DNA of 64,000 nucleotides from Flavobacteriaceae bacterium PS02293 (GTDB taxonomy: Bacteria; Bacteroidota; Bacteroidia; Flavobacteriales; Weeksellaceae), in the NCBI GenBank assembly GCA_029960045.1, contig JASCOV010000004.1:62001-126000 (forward strand), written 5' to 3'. Shown in pieces: positions 8,481-17,657 of the stretch; the first letter of the stretch is position 1, and every line of letters starts with the position of its first letter. The notes beneath the pieces were generated by a model that did not search any database, was not told the origin of the DNA, and was given only the letters and a program-made list of their open reading frames with translations. A program made the position numbers and the translations under genes.

Positions 8481-9659
8481 ATGAAAAATAAATACTTAAA
8501 ACTTACTTTTCTCCTATTCATTCTTGCAGGAATAATTGCCTGTAAAAATGATGACGACGAAAATACCTTTAGTCTTGCTGATTCTTACTCGGTTGACCGT
8601 TTCAAAATTTTGAATATTCCGACAAATATTTCAGGAACTTTCACTTGGAAAATTAATGATTCTTTGATTTCAGAAAATTCAACTTTGGATTTCATCAGTC
8701 CTTATGCGAAAACTTATCCTTTGACTTTGAAGGTTGAAAGTAATGGGACGACAACAACTTACACTTCAAAAATAATTGTCAACAAAGAATCTGTTTCTTA
8801 CAGTAAATACATTTCGAATGTCTTTGATTTCCGTCCTGCTGTTGGACAATTTATGAATGAAATTCCGGAATATATTGCCGGAAATACATCGGAGCAGATG
8901 ATTCAGAAAGCGAAACAATCTTTGGTTGGTTCTAATTCTACAATGATTTCTTTGGGCGGATTTGGTGGTTATGTCACATTCGGTTTCGACCACACTATTC
9001 CGAATATGAACGGTAAAGATTTTAAGATTTTGGGTAATGCTTTTTGGGGCGATTTGTCTCAGGAAGAACGCGCTGGCTCTTGCGAACCAGGAATTATTTT
9101 AGTGGCTTATGACAAAAATAAAAACGGAAAACCTGACGAAGACGAATGGTACGAGATTGCAGGAAGCGAATATTTCAAGAATACAACAGTAAAAAATTAC
9201 ACCATTAATTACTTCAAACCAAATGAAAGCAAACCGCCAGTTCCCGGAAACGAATATTGGGAAAATGACGTAGAATATATCAAATGGACAGACAATCTGG
9301 GAAATACAGGTTACAAATCCAAAAACGTTTTCCATATCCAAAGCTATTATCCATTATGGATTAAGGATGCTTCTTATCAATTCACCGGAACTAAACTCGC
9401 CAACAATTATTATGACCAAAGTGGAAGCGGAACTTATTGGGTTGGGAAATCTTATGCCTTCGGATATGCAGACAACGCGCCGAATAATGACGAAGCTTCC
9501 AACATAGATATTTCCTGGGCGGTTGACAAGAACGGCAATTACGTCAAACTTCCCGGAATCGATTTTGTGAAAGTTTATACGGGAATCAATCAGGAAGCTG
9601 GCTGGCTGGGTGAAGTTTCTACAGAAGTGGCCGGCGCTTACGATTTACATTTAAAATAA
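8481..9659 (+). CDS. PKD-like-domain surface lipoprotein of the B12 operon
   Basis: 392 aa from ATG 8481 (ATG 8466 also possible). The frame is open to 8343, but those codons translate the R1 repeat. The signal peptide ends in an IIAC lipobox and the mature protein begins CKNDDDEN, a run of acidic residues matching surface-lipoprotein export signals. Residues about 35-105 resemble a PKD/Ig-like domain (FTWKINDSLISENSTLDF). A long conserved C-terminal domain follows (SLGGFGGYVTFGFDH, GSCEPGIILVAYDKN, PGIDFVKVYTGINQEAGWLGE). Similar 'cell surface proteins' accompany B12 transport genes in Bacteroidota, so an accessory corrinoid-binding role is plausible but unproven. Confidence 0.72.
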   Translation: MKNKYLKLTFLLFILAGIIACKNDDDENTFSLADSYSVDRFKILNIPTNISGTFTWKINDSLISENSTLDFISPYAKTYPLTLKVESNGTTTTYTSKIIVNKESVSYSKYISNVFDFRPAVGQFMNEIPEYIAGNTSEQMIQKAKQSLVGSNSTMISLGGFGGYVTFGFDHTIPNMNGKDFKILGNAFWGDLSQEERAGSCEPGIILVAYDKNKNGKPDEDEWYEIAGSEYFKNTTVKNYTINYFKPNESKPPVPGNEYWENDVEYIKWTDNLGNTGYKSKNVFHIQSYYPLWIKDASYQFTGTKLANNYYDQSGSGTYWVGKSYAFGYADNAPNNDEASNIDISWAVDKNGNYVKLPGIDFVKVYTGINQEAGWLGEVSTEVAGAYDLHLK

Positions 9660-9671
9660 ACTAAGATTCAT

Positions 9672-9758
9672 TGTCATTCTGAACATAACAAAGTGGAGTG
9701 AAGAATCTTCTGAGATGTTTAGGAAAAACAATCTAGATTCCTCGTTCCTCGGAATGAC
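9672..9758 (-). repeat. R1-related palindromic repeat, copy 2
   Basis: The ends TGTCATTCTGAAC and CCTCGGAATGACA form an imperfect inverted repeat. The reverse complement matches 28250-28313 over most of its length, with an extra internal segment of roughly 24 bases. It fills the gap between the PKD-like gene and the DUF5074/T9SS gene. Confidence 0.8.
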
Positions 9759-9815
9759 ATTATCACTTATTAGTAAATAAAATTCAACAATAAAAATTAT
9801 TTAAATCAATTAAAA

Positions 9816-12098
9816 ATGAAAAAGTTTTATCTTTTGACATTGCTGTTGTTCTTTGCATTTTTTACCAATGCACAAGTCACAGTTCAGGGAGTTCCGAGAA
9901 ATGACCTCAAAACGAATTCCATCAAAAAAACTCAATCCAAAAAAGCAGATTTCACAATGGATGATATCGTCTATTGGGTGGGAACAGGTTCTAACAAAGC
10001 AGCTTTCGTCGTTCAATGGAACGATGCTAAGAATCCCGATGCTCTGGTTTGGGGTTTCAAATGGGATGGAAACGCAACCGGCGAAGATATGCTGAAAGCC
10101 ATTGCAAAGGCTGATAAAAGATTCTATTCTTTGCTGTATTATTCAGGTCCAAGTTTAGGAACTGCGATTGGCGGAATCGGTTTTGACCTTGATGCAAAAG
10201 GAACTGTTGGTCTTTACAATAATGGCAATACAACGTATCCTCTTTATCCATTGGACGGTGTTGTGAATACTTCAGCTTATGATTTTGATAATTATACGGC
10301 AATTGATGCGAATGACCATTGGCAGGCAGGCTGGATGAGCAAAGGTTATTGGTCTTATTGGGTGAAAGACCCGACAGATTCAGATTTTGGATATTCTGGT
10401 TGGGGAGCTAGCAGTAGAGTTTTGGAAAATGGTTCTTGGGATGTTTGGAATTACAATCCAAACTTTGACTCGCCAGATATTTCTTCAACTTTGACGCCAG
10501 TTTCAGCTTATTCAGCTCAAGCGGATTTTACCAAAGGTTATTTTATGGTAAATGAAGATTGGTTCGGACATACCAATGGTTCAGTGAATTTTGTAGGAGA
10601 CAACAACCAAATCTATTACAGAGTTTACAGTGAAAAAAATAACAATCAGGCTTTCGGTGCTACAACTCAGTTTGGAACAATCTACGGAGACAAGTTCTAT
10701 TTCATTTCCAAACAAGCGGCTGACGGCGGAGATACACAATACACACCAGGCGGAAGATTGGTTGTTGCAAATGCCACAACGATGGAGAAAATCAAAGGCT
10801 TTGACAACATCGGTGGAGGAGACGGACGTTCTTTTGTTGGTGTAACTGATAAATTAGGTTACATTGGTGCTTCGAATGGAATTTATACTTTTGATATCGA
10901 AAATCTACAGGTTGGAACTTTGATTACAGGAACTGGTGGAGGAAGCCAATATGCGGGACAAATCGGAAATATGGTGAGAACGTCACAATATGTTTTTGCT
11001 GTAAAACAATCTACAGGTATTTTAATCATCGACCCGAAAACCAATACTCTGGTTCAGACGATTTCCGGAGCTTTCCATTCAGTGGTTCAGGCGAAGGACG
11101 GAAGTGTTTGGGCGATTCAAAATCAGAAGTTGATTAACATCAATCCAACAACTTTTGCAACTACTGAATATGCACTTTCTACTGCAACTCAATATTTAGG
11201 TTCTTGGGGCGCTTGGAACGCAGGAAGTTTCACTTACAGTAACCAGCAGAATGCGTTGTACTGGATGAACTCGGTGAATGCTTTTACATCTGGGACTAAG
11301 GTTATCAAGTTTGATGTAACCACAAAAACACTTGATGGTAATTTTATCACAATTCCTGGTCAGGAAGGAACTTACAAGCAGATTCCTTATGGCGCGGCGT
11401 TGAGAGTTAATCCTGTTTCTGACGAATTAATCCTTAATGCAACAGAAAGTGGTTATGGTGCACATTATCAGAAAAACTGGATTCATACTTACAGCAATAC
11501 CGGCGCTTTGTTGAATACTAAAACTTTGAACGATTATTACTGGTTTCCTGCGGTGACCGTATTTCCAGATAATACTTTGCCTGTTGTAAGTTCTGCTTTC
11601 CCTTCAGAACTCAATCCAAGTGGAATTACAAAGATTGACCTGAAAACGATTGTGACTGATGCGGATAATCTATCGGTTTCTATTTTGAAATCAATCAAAT
11701 CTAATAGTAATACGAATGCAATTTTGGCAGAAATCAATTCTGATGAAGAGTTGGTTCTAACGCCTCAAAATGCAGGTACGGCAAACATCGTTGTTAGTTT
11801 TAATTCTAATGGAAAAGTGGTTGACAAAACTTTAACGGTTATCTCATCATCTTTAGCTGTAAATGATAATATTAAAAAAATCAATCTGAGTATCTATCCA
11901 AATCCAACAACTGATGTCTTGAATATCAAAACTCAGGATAAGATTGTTGAGGTTTCTGTATACGATGTTACAGGAAAAGCGATTAATACTAAGCTGATTG
12001 ATGGAAAAATCAATGTTTCCCAAGTATTAAAAGGAAATTATATCTTAAGAATTACGACCGATAAAGCAGTTTATCAAGAGAAATTCATTAAGAAATAA
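9816..12098 (+). CDS. T9SS-exported DUF5074/beta-propeller protein with unusual N-domain
   Basis: 760 aa. Signal peptide 1-20 (FFTNAQ). Residues about 45-220 form a distinct domain starting DDIVYWVGTGSNKAAFVVQWND. Residues about 245-590 are propeller-like (DUF5074-type; GGRLVVANATTMEKI, GILIIDPKTNTLVQTI). A short Ig-like segment follows (PSELNPSGITKIDLKTIV). A T9SS type A sorting domain starts near residue 690 (LSIYPNPTTDVLNI) and ends YQEKFIKK. It is the last gene of the riboswitch-led cluster and is followed by a terminator. It may be a second surface corrinoid-binding protein or B12 scavenger; that rests on context. The R1 repeat upstream leaves open that it has its own promoter. Confidence 0.75.
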   Translation: MKKFYLLTLLLFFAFFTNAQVTVQGVPRNDLKTNSIKKTQSKKADFTMDDIVYWVGTGSNKAAFVVQWNDAKNPDALVWGFKWDGNATGEDMLKAIAKADKRFYSLLYYSGPSLGTAIGGIGFDLDAKGTVGLYNNGNTTYPLYPLDGVVNTSAYDFDNYTAIDANDHWQAGWMSKGYWSYWVKDPTDSDFGYSGWGASSRVLENGSWDVWNYNPNFDSPDISSTLTPVSAYSAQADFTKGYFMVNEDWFGHTNGSVNFVGDNNQIYYRVYSEKNNNQAFGATTQFGTIYGDKFYFISKQAADGGDTQYTPGGRLVVANATTMEKIKGFDNIGGGDGRSFVGVTDKLGYIGASNGIYTFDIENLQVGTLITGTGGGSQYAGQIGNMVRTSQYVFAVKQSTGILIIDPKTNTLVQTISGAFHSVVQAKDGSVWAIQNQKLININPTTFATTEYALSTATQYLGSWGAWNAGSFTYSNQQNALYWMNSVNAFTSGTKVIKFDVTTKTLDGNFITIPGQEGTYKQIPYGAALRVNPVSDELILNATESGYGAHYQKNWIHTYSNTGALLNTKTLNDYYWFPAVTVFPDNTLPVVSSAFPSELNPSGITKIDLKTIVTDADNLSVSILKSIKSNSNTNAILAEINSDEELVLTPQNAGTANIVVSFNSNGKVVDKTLTVISSSLAVNDNIKKINLSIYPNPTTDVLNIKTQDKIVEVSVYDVTGKAINTKLIDGKINVSQVLKGNYILRITTDKAVYQEKFIKK

Positions 12099-12120
12099 TA
12101 TTGATTAACTCAGTTGTTAA

Positions 12121-12151
12121 AAACCTTTAGAGAAATCTAAAGGTTTTTTAT
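12121..12151. terminator. bidirectional terminator between the B12 operon and lplA
   Basis: Perfect 10-bp stem AAACCTTTAG (12121-12130) with CTAAAGGTTT (12137-12146), flanked by an A-run on the left and a T-run on the right, so it can serve both converging genes. It overlaps the last codons of lplA. Confidence 0.85.
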
Positions 12152-13128
12152 TTGAATAATTCCAAAATCTCATCAACAGTCACTTTTCCGAAATAATCTG
12201 TGATATTAATTTTAGAAAGAATTTGGTTTAAATTATCACTCTCGTGTTTTTCATTAATTAGTAAATCTTCTAATTCCTCAATCGGTTTGGAAGCGAAAAA
12301 ATCTCCAAATATTTTAGCTTTTTTAATAATTCCTTTTTCAACGTCTAAATGAATTTCTATAAATCCCGCTGGAATTTTAGTGGCTTTTTTGAAGTTGTAA
12401 TTTGGCGAAAACCCGAAATTCCAATCCCAGGTTTCATATCTTTCCTTGGCTAATTTCTCGATTTCCTGAATATCTTGATCTGTAAGGTTATAAACTTTTC
12501 CGGCAAAATCTTTTAGGATTTCATCTATCAATTTTTGTTTCAGTACTTCTATCGTTGCTCCGGTTGGTAGAAAATCAATAAGGTTGGTAACTCGTTGACG
12601 ATTGGATTTTGTAGCCTTATCGATGAATTTTAAAGGATTGATCTTCAAAGCGTCACTCAAAACACTCATTTCAGAATTAAATAGAATCGTTCCGTGCTGA
12701 ATCATTTTTCCGCCTTTTGCCAATTTTGCATTCCCACTGAATTTCTTTCCATCCACTAAAAGGTCATTTCGTCCTTCCAAATTAGCATTGATATTCCAAT
12801 CCTTTAAGATCTTAATTATAGGGCTTGTAAACTCTCCAAAATCCAAAAAATCATTGGTTCCCAGAAGTGTATGAAATGAAAAATTAAGATTGCCCAGATC
12901 GTGATAGACTGCACCGCCACCAGACAATCTCCTTACCACTTTGATATTGTTGTCGTTCACATAATCCAGATTGATTTCTGCTAGTGTATTCTGAAATTTC
13001 CCAACAATAATGGATGGTGCATTGATGTAGAGAAGGAAAATATCTTCGGTCGGGAATTTAGTCAAAAGGAATTCTTCGGAAGCAATATTGAAAAAAGCAT
13101 TGTGAGAAGGGGAGTCTATAATGAGCAT
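12148..13128 (-). CDS. lplA: lipoate-protein ligase A
   Basis: 326 aa, matching the two-domain LplA length. It attaches lipoate to E2 and GcvH proteins by way of lipoyl-AMP in the cytoplasm. The signature RRLSGGGAVYHDLGNLNFSF begins at R66, and the catalytic lysine is K135 in FSGNAK followed by QHGTILF. The C-terminal accessory domain (about 245-326) is present, so it should do both activation and transfer. It is convergent with the B12 cluster and transcribed alone. Confidence 0.95.
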   Translation of the reverse strand: MLIIDSPSHNAFFNIASEEFLLTKFPTEDIFLLYINAPSIIVGKFQNTLAEINLDYVNDNNIKVVRRLSGGGAVYHDLGNLNFSFHTLLGTNDFLDFGEFTSPIIKILKDWNINANLEGRNDLLVDGKKFSGNAKLAKGGKMIQHGTILFNSEMSVLSDALKINPLKFIDKATKSNRQRVTNLIDFLPTGATIEVLKQKLIDEILKDFAGKVYNLTDQDIQEIEKLAKERYETWDWNFGFSPNYNFKKATKIPAGFIEIHLDVEKGIIKKAKIFGDFFASKPIEELEDLLINEKHESDNLNQILSKINITDYFGKVTVDEILELFK

Positions 13129-13292
13129 ATCGTTCTATTTTCTAACAAAATTACTGAGTTTTTTGTATTAAAATATATTGATTTTTTTCAGCCTTTTTGG
13201 TAATTGAATCTATTATTTATTACTATAATTATCCTTTGTTAATTATTGGGTGTTGTTTTAAGTATTTGAATATTAGTGTTTTGTTGGAATAG

Positions 13293-13318
13293 GGTATCTG
13301 TTGGGACTCTTGTTTTTC
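13293..13318 (+). promoter_or_regulatory. GGTA-n6-TTGGGACTCT-GTTTTT motif, copy 1
   Basis: A run of about 26 bases centred on TTGGGACTCT (13301-13310) is shared with 19107-19132. Both copies sit 55-95 bases upstream of a plus-strand gene. Role unknown; a promoter or regulator site is possible. Confidence 0.35.
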
Positions 13319-13386
13319 TTGTTTGGGGATTCTAATTTGTTCCTTTGCCAACCTGAACATAGAGAATCTCTTTTTCAGAAATAGCA

Positions 13387-14028
13387 ATGAAGGCAAGAAC
13401 ACACATTTTGAAAAACATTACACCAAACATTTTTTTTGATAAGAGAAAAGTGTTTGCGTTTTTGTTTTTTATTATGATTCATTTTGTTTCTGCAAATGTT
13501 TCTGTCCCAAATATTATAATTTTAATTGAGGAAGAAAAATCAAGTGTTCTATCAGATGTTATTATTGCTGAAAAAACTGATAGTATTTCGCCTGACAAAA
13601 ATATTTATATAACATCCGGAACAACGATTATTGATTTGGATAATTCGGTTGATGGAAAAGTTGTAATTGTAGAATCTCAGGTTTATCATTCTAAAAGTAA
13701 GCGCACTGTAAAAAAGGCAACTCCTGAAAAAGTTGTAAAGACAGTTGATAATAAAAAATATGTCAATCAATATTCTGAAAAAGTTGTTGCATATTTTTAT
13801 CCATCTTCACAGAAGAATTTGCATTATTCTATAAACAAATCATATGCAAAAGCTGTTGTGCCTTCGCAGGTTTCTCATTCCAAAATTTTCTTCAAATCTT
13901 TTAATATTATTGATTTTCCGGCTAACGTTGATTTGATTAAAATTAAAAACTACAGCTTTTACAATCAAACTCTTACAATAGAATTTTCGAATTCACTTTC
14001 CGGAAGAGCTCCTCCGGTTTCAGCCTAA
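13387..14028 (+). CDS. hypothetical exported protein
   Basis: 213 aa. Residues 18-37 are hydrophobic (VFAFLFFIMIHFVSA) and end in a plausible signal cleavage site. The rest is rich in Lys, Ser and Val, with no motif I recognise; it ends SGRAPPVSA. It sits 93 bases upstream of a large surface protein on the same strand and may be co-expressed with it. The TTGGGACTCT motif lies upstream. Function unknown. Confidence 0.6.
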   Translation: MKARTHILKNITPNIFFDKRKVFAFLFFIMIHFVSANVSVPNIIILIEEEKSSVLSDVIIAEKTDSISPDKNIYITSGTTIIDLDNSVDGKVVIVESQVYHSKSKRTVKKATPEKVVKTVDNKKYVNQYSEKVVAYFYPSSQKNLHYSINKSYAKAVVPSQVSHSKIFFKSFNIIDFPANVDLIKIKNYSFYNQTLTIEFSNSLSGRAPPVSA

Positions 14029-14121
14029 AAATATTATCACGAACACAAATTTATTTATCAATTTCTTTCCTTGAATCAAAGGAAGGCAGCAATTGTTTTG
14101 CTCAATTTTAAAATTCATAAA

Positions 14122-16851
14122 ATGAAAAATTATATTTATTTATTAATATTTTCCTTATTTTTAATAGAATCAACTTCCCTGAATGCACAGGCATATTGCA
14201 CACAACCATCAAGCTATCGTTACACGTCTAATGCAAATGGAGCTTGGGGAAGTGTTTGGGCAATTAATTCGTCTGCTACCAATTATACTTATCTAATTAC
14301 TCATAGAGTGACTTACAGTTCGGATTTAAAACCAAATTCAGGCTCTGTGATAGTAATCAAAAATGGTGGAGAACTGGTTTTGAATCAGATGCAGACAGAT
14401 AATCCTAGCGTTACCATTATTTTGGATGGCGGAAAATTAACTATTACTCAAAACTTACAATTAAAAAATAGCGGCGACAGAATCTGTGCTACAAACGGAA
14501 GTTGTATAACTATCGGCGAAGATTTTCAGTCTTTATCAGGTTCACAAATGTACTTTGCCAACTCCGGATTGAAAGTAGGAGAGAATTTGCAAACCAATTC
14601 TACAGTTACAGGAACTAATTACAAAATCTGGGTAAGAGAAAATTTCCAAAATACCAGTGGATGGGGATCATCAGGAGTGAGTGCTTGGTATGCAGGTGGA
14701 TCTAATCCAAGTGGAAGTAGCTGGCCATCAGAATCATCTTCATCTATGGATCCTTGTATTTGTACGCCGCCACCAACTCCAACGATTTCAGGGAATTCAT
14801 CATTTTGTTCTGGAGGAAATGTTGTTTTGACATCGTCGGCTTCTTCTGGAAATCAATGGTATGTAGGAGGAAGTTTAATTTCGGGAGCAACGGGCTCAAC
14901 TTATACAGCAACAACAGCAGGAAATTATACAGTTACAGTTACTACTAATGGCTGCTCATCTACATCTGCAGTGAAAGCTGTTGCGATGACTGTATGTTGT
15001 CAATCTGGTACAACTGCACCTGTAATAAATTCTGCTACAAATTTTACAGTTGTAAATTCTGCTTATAATATTCCTTGTGGTTCTACAACAGCAAATTTGA
15101 GTGGCTTAACGGCGTCTAATAAACCTTCGCCATCAACCGTAACTTTGACCTGGCATACAGCAACACCAGCAACAACTGCCAACAAAATTACAAACATCAC
15201 AGCGTTAACAGGAACTACAAAATATTATGCTGCTTTCTTTGATTCGGTTAATAATTGTTATTCATCAACAAAAGAAATAGTAGTCTATGCACCAATTTGC
15301 GCGACAGATGACAATTATATTACCACGCCAATCACTCACGGAGTAGGAGGAACATTACCCAATATTTTTGCTAATGATACTTATAATGGTTCTGTTGTTT
15401 CATTACCATTATCAACAGTAGGTTTCAAAGAAGTTTTATGGGTGAATATGTATGCGCAGGTAAGTACAACCAACGGAACATTATACATTACACCAATAAC
15501 GCCGCCTGGGATTTATACTTATACATACAGTATCACGGACAAAGATACAGATGGAATAGAGGATAGTAATATTAGTTATGCAACTGTAACTTTCAGAGTT
15601 GTGCCGGATTCTGATGGCGATGGTATTAATGATGAGCTAGATGTGGATGATGATAATGATGGAATTCTGGATACAGCAGAATGTAGCAATACCATTACAG
15701 ATATGGCAAATGCTTTTTCTAGCGGAAGATTATTAAATATTGCGCCATCGGATTTCGGATTGGTTGTGAATGCTAAAAACCAAGATGTAACTAGAGATCT
15801 CAGTAGTAAATTTGGCTATCCTGCCAATTCAGGAGCAGTCATTATTTCACTTAAAAATGCTTCTGTACATCCAAGCGCAGATGCCTGGTGGACGAAAAAC
15901 GGACAGCAGCCTTCTGTCTGGAATGTAACCGGAACTATGAGTGCATTTTTTCTGATGTCCCAAAATACAGAATATTACGGTAATGACAGTAAAACCATTC
16001 ATATTTATGATGCCCAACCGGTAATCCCAATTACACTTCCAGGAATGGTCAACCAGACTGCTGTGCCAGGACAATGGAGTATTATAGATACATCAACCCA
16101 AAAAACTCTTACAGATCTTAACAGCAATACATCTAATAATGAATACGGAAACTGGCGATTTGCCAATATGAACTTTGGATCAAAAATATTTGGATTCTCA
16201 ACCACTACAGCATTTGCAGATCCTACTTATGCAGTGAGTATTTACTTGGAATGTGATACGGATAATGACGGAGTTCCAAACCGTTTAGATCTTGATTCTG
16301 ATGCCGATGGTTGTGCGGATGCTTTTGAAGGTGGTGCAGATATTAGTATTTCACAATTAGTTACAGCTGGCGGATCAGTTTATGGAGGAAGTACAACTGT
16401 TGATAAGAATCTTTGTGCGAGCTCAAGCTGTGTAAGTCCAAGTGGAACTAATATCGGATTGCCCCAGTTTTCAACGCTTCCGTCAGGATATAGCAATACA
16501 ACAGGACAGACTGTGGGCGATTCTCAAAATGCAGCTATCAAAGGTTGTTATTGTACGCAACCGCCATCTGCAGGAACTTCGCAAGCTACAAAAGTGGGAA
16601 TCTCGGTTCAGCAAAAACAAGCGGCTTGGCCGGAAAACATTCCGAACGGACATATTGCATTGGAATCCAAAGAAAAAGGATTTGTAATTACGCGAGTTCC
16701 GCACGTGAGTTTTGTTCCTCAAGCTACAGATTCTATCGCCAATCCATTTGCCGGAATGTTGGTTTATGATATTCAGGATGCTTGTGTGAAGCTTTATAAC
16801 GGTATCAATTGGAATTGCATCAAGAGAAGTTGTAATGATACCAGTAATTAA
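14122..16851 (+). CDS. large exported surface protein with Ig-like and calcium-binding TSP3-type segments
   Basis: 909 aa from ATG 14122; the frame extends to TTG 14071, but the signal peptide (MKNYIYLLIFSLFLIES...NAQAY) begins at 14122. Residues about 205-295 resemble bacterial Ig-like repeats of adhesins (SFCSGGNVVLTSSASSGNQWYVGG). Two Asp-rich TSP3-like calcium-binding stretches are visible (DSDGDGINDELDVDDDNDG near 496 and DTDNDGVPNRLDLDSDADG near 712). The C-terminus has the motif NPFAGMLVYDIQDACVKLYN, matching the end of the next gene's product. No canonical T9SS type A tail is seen. Probably an adhesin-like surface or matrix protein; ligand unknown. Confidence 0.72.
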   Translation: MKNYIYLLIFSLFLIESTSLNAQAYCTQPSSYRYTSNANGAWGSVWAINSSATNYTYLITHRVTYSSDLKPNSGSVIVIKNGGELVLNQMQTDNPSVTIILDGGKLTITQNLQLKNSGDRICATNGSCITIGEDFQSLSGSQMYFANSGLKVGENLQTNSTVTGTNYKIWVRENFQNTSGWGSSGVSAWYAGGSNPSGSSWPSESSSSMDPCICTPPPTPTISGNSSFCSGGNVVLTSSASSGNQWYVGGSLISGATGSTYTATTAGNYTVTVTTNGCSSTSAVKAVAMTVCCQSGTTAPVINSATNFTVVNSAYNIPCGSTTANLSGLTASNKPSPSTVTLTWHTATPATTANKITNITALTGTTKYYAAFFDSVNNCYSSTKEIVVYAPICATDDNYITTPITHGVGGTLPNIFANDTYNGSVVSLPLSTVGFKEVLWVNMYAQVSTTNGTLYITPITPPGIYTYTYSITDKDTDGIEDSNISYATVTFRVVPDSDGDGINDELDVDDDNDGILDTAECSNTITDMANAFSSGRLLNIAPSDFGLVVNAKNQDVTRDLSSKFGYPANSGAVIISLKNASVHPSADAWWTKNGQQPSVWNVTGTMSAFFLMSQNTEYYGNDSKTIHIYDAQPVIPITLPGMVNQTAVPGQWSIIDTSTQKTLTDLNSNTSNNEYGNWRFANMNFGSKIFGFSTTTAFADPTYAVSIYLECDTDNDGVPNRLDLDSDADGCADAFEGGADISISQLVTAGGSVYGGSTTVDKNLCASSSCVSPSGTNIGLPQFSTLPSGYSNTTGQTVGDSQNAAIKGCYCTQPPSAGTSQATKVGISVQQKQAAWPENIPNGHIALESKEKGFVITRVPHVSFVPQATDSIANPFAGMLVYDIQDACVKLYNGINWNCIKRSCNDTSN

Positions 16852-16867
16852 TAAAAACCTTAAACCG

Positions 16868-17398
16868 ATGAAAAAAATAATATTTACAGCTCTCCTGAGC
16901 TTAGTGATGATGAATGTAAAAGCGCAGGTAGCAATTGGAAAGACAAGTATTACTAATACAAGTGTCATCCTTGAATTTGACAATGCTTTAACTAACAAAA
17001 AAGGAATTATCCTTTCTGCAGTAGAAAATCTTACGAAAGCATTGAGTACAGATCCTTCAACAAACAACGGTACTTTTCTCTTCGATAGAAATGATGATAA
17101 AGTTAAGATGTACGAAAATAATATCTGGGTCAGCCTGAGTGATTCCGGCAGCGAAGCGAAAATTACACCTAATACTTCCGCGGAAAATACTGGCAATCAA
17201 GGTGTAATCATTGGTTCAGCGACCAGTAATGCAAAAGGTGTTTTGGTTTTGGAGTCTGCTAACAAAGCGATGGTTTTGCCTTGGATTCAACATCCGAATG
17301 TGAATGTGAAAGATCCTTATCCCGGGATGATCTGTTACGATACAGCAAGCAGAACTTTAGCGGTATTTGATGGCTCTGTATGGAATTATTGGAAGTAG
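16868..17398 (+). CDS. small exported protein sharing the C-terminal module of its upstream neighbour
   Basis: 176 aa from ATG 16868, 16 bases after the preceding stop, so probably one operon; an in-frame ATG at 16835 overlaps the upstream gene and lacks a signal peptide start. Signal peptide MKKIIFTALLSLVMMNVKAQ. The C-terminus PYPGMICYDTASRTLAVFDG is clearly related to NPFAGMLVYD... at the end of the 909-aa protein. An internal FLFDRNDDKVKMYENNIW looks like a further degenerate copy. This motif is common at the ends of exported flavobacterial proteins; function unknown. Confidence 0.7.
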   Translation: MKKIIFTALLSLVMMNVKAQVAIGKTSITNTSVILEFDNALTNKKGIILSAVENLTKALSTDPSTNNGTFLFDRNDDKVKMYENNIWVSLSDSGSEAKITPNTSAENTGNQGVIIGSATSNAKGVLVLESANKAMVLPWIQHPNVNVKDPYPGMICYDTASRTLAVFDGSVWNYWK

Positions 17399-17424
17399 TT
17401 TTTTTGTGTTTACTTTCAGTCGGT

Positions 17425-17458
17425 CCTCAGAATTTTTATAGTTCTGGGGATTTTTTTA
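17425..17458 (+). terminator. terminator after the surface-protein pair
   Basis: Stem CCTCAGAA (17425-17432) with TTCTGGGG (17442-17449), one G-T pair, then a run of seven T. Confidence 0.8.
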
Positions 17459-17657
17459 TATCAATGTATATTGTCTGATCATTGTATTAATATTTTATTT
17501 AAATGAACTTATTGTATTTTAAAATCTTAATTTTGTTTACGATCACAAAACCAAATACTTACCTGTCTAAATCTTATGATAGGCTTAATCAAATTAAAAA
17601 AGCCAATTGTAAGGATTGGATAAAACTCTACAGTGGAATTAGTAATTGTCAGAAGCT

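Noticed and set aside
16483..17196. 237-aa open frame on the minus strand
   Set aside because: It lies antisense across the 3' end of the 909-aa gene and the start of the 176-aa gene, which both have signal peptides and related ends. The antisense product has no recognisable domain.
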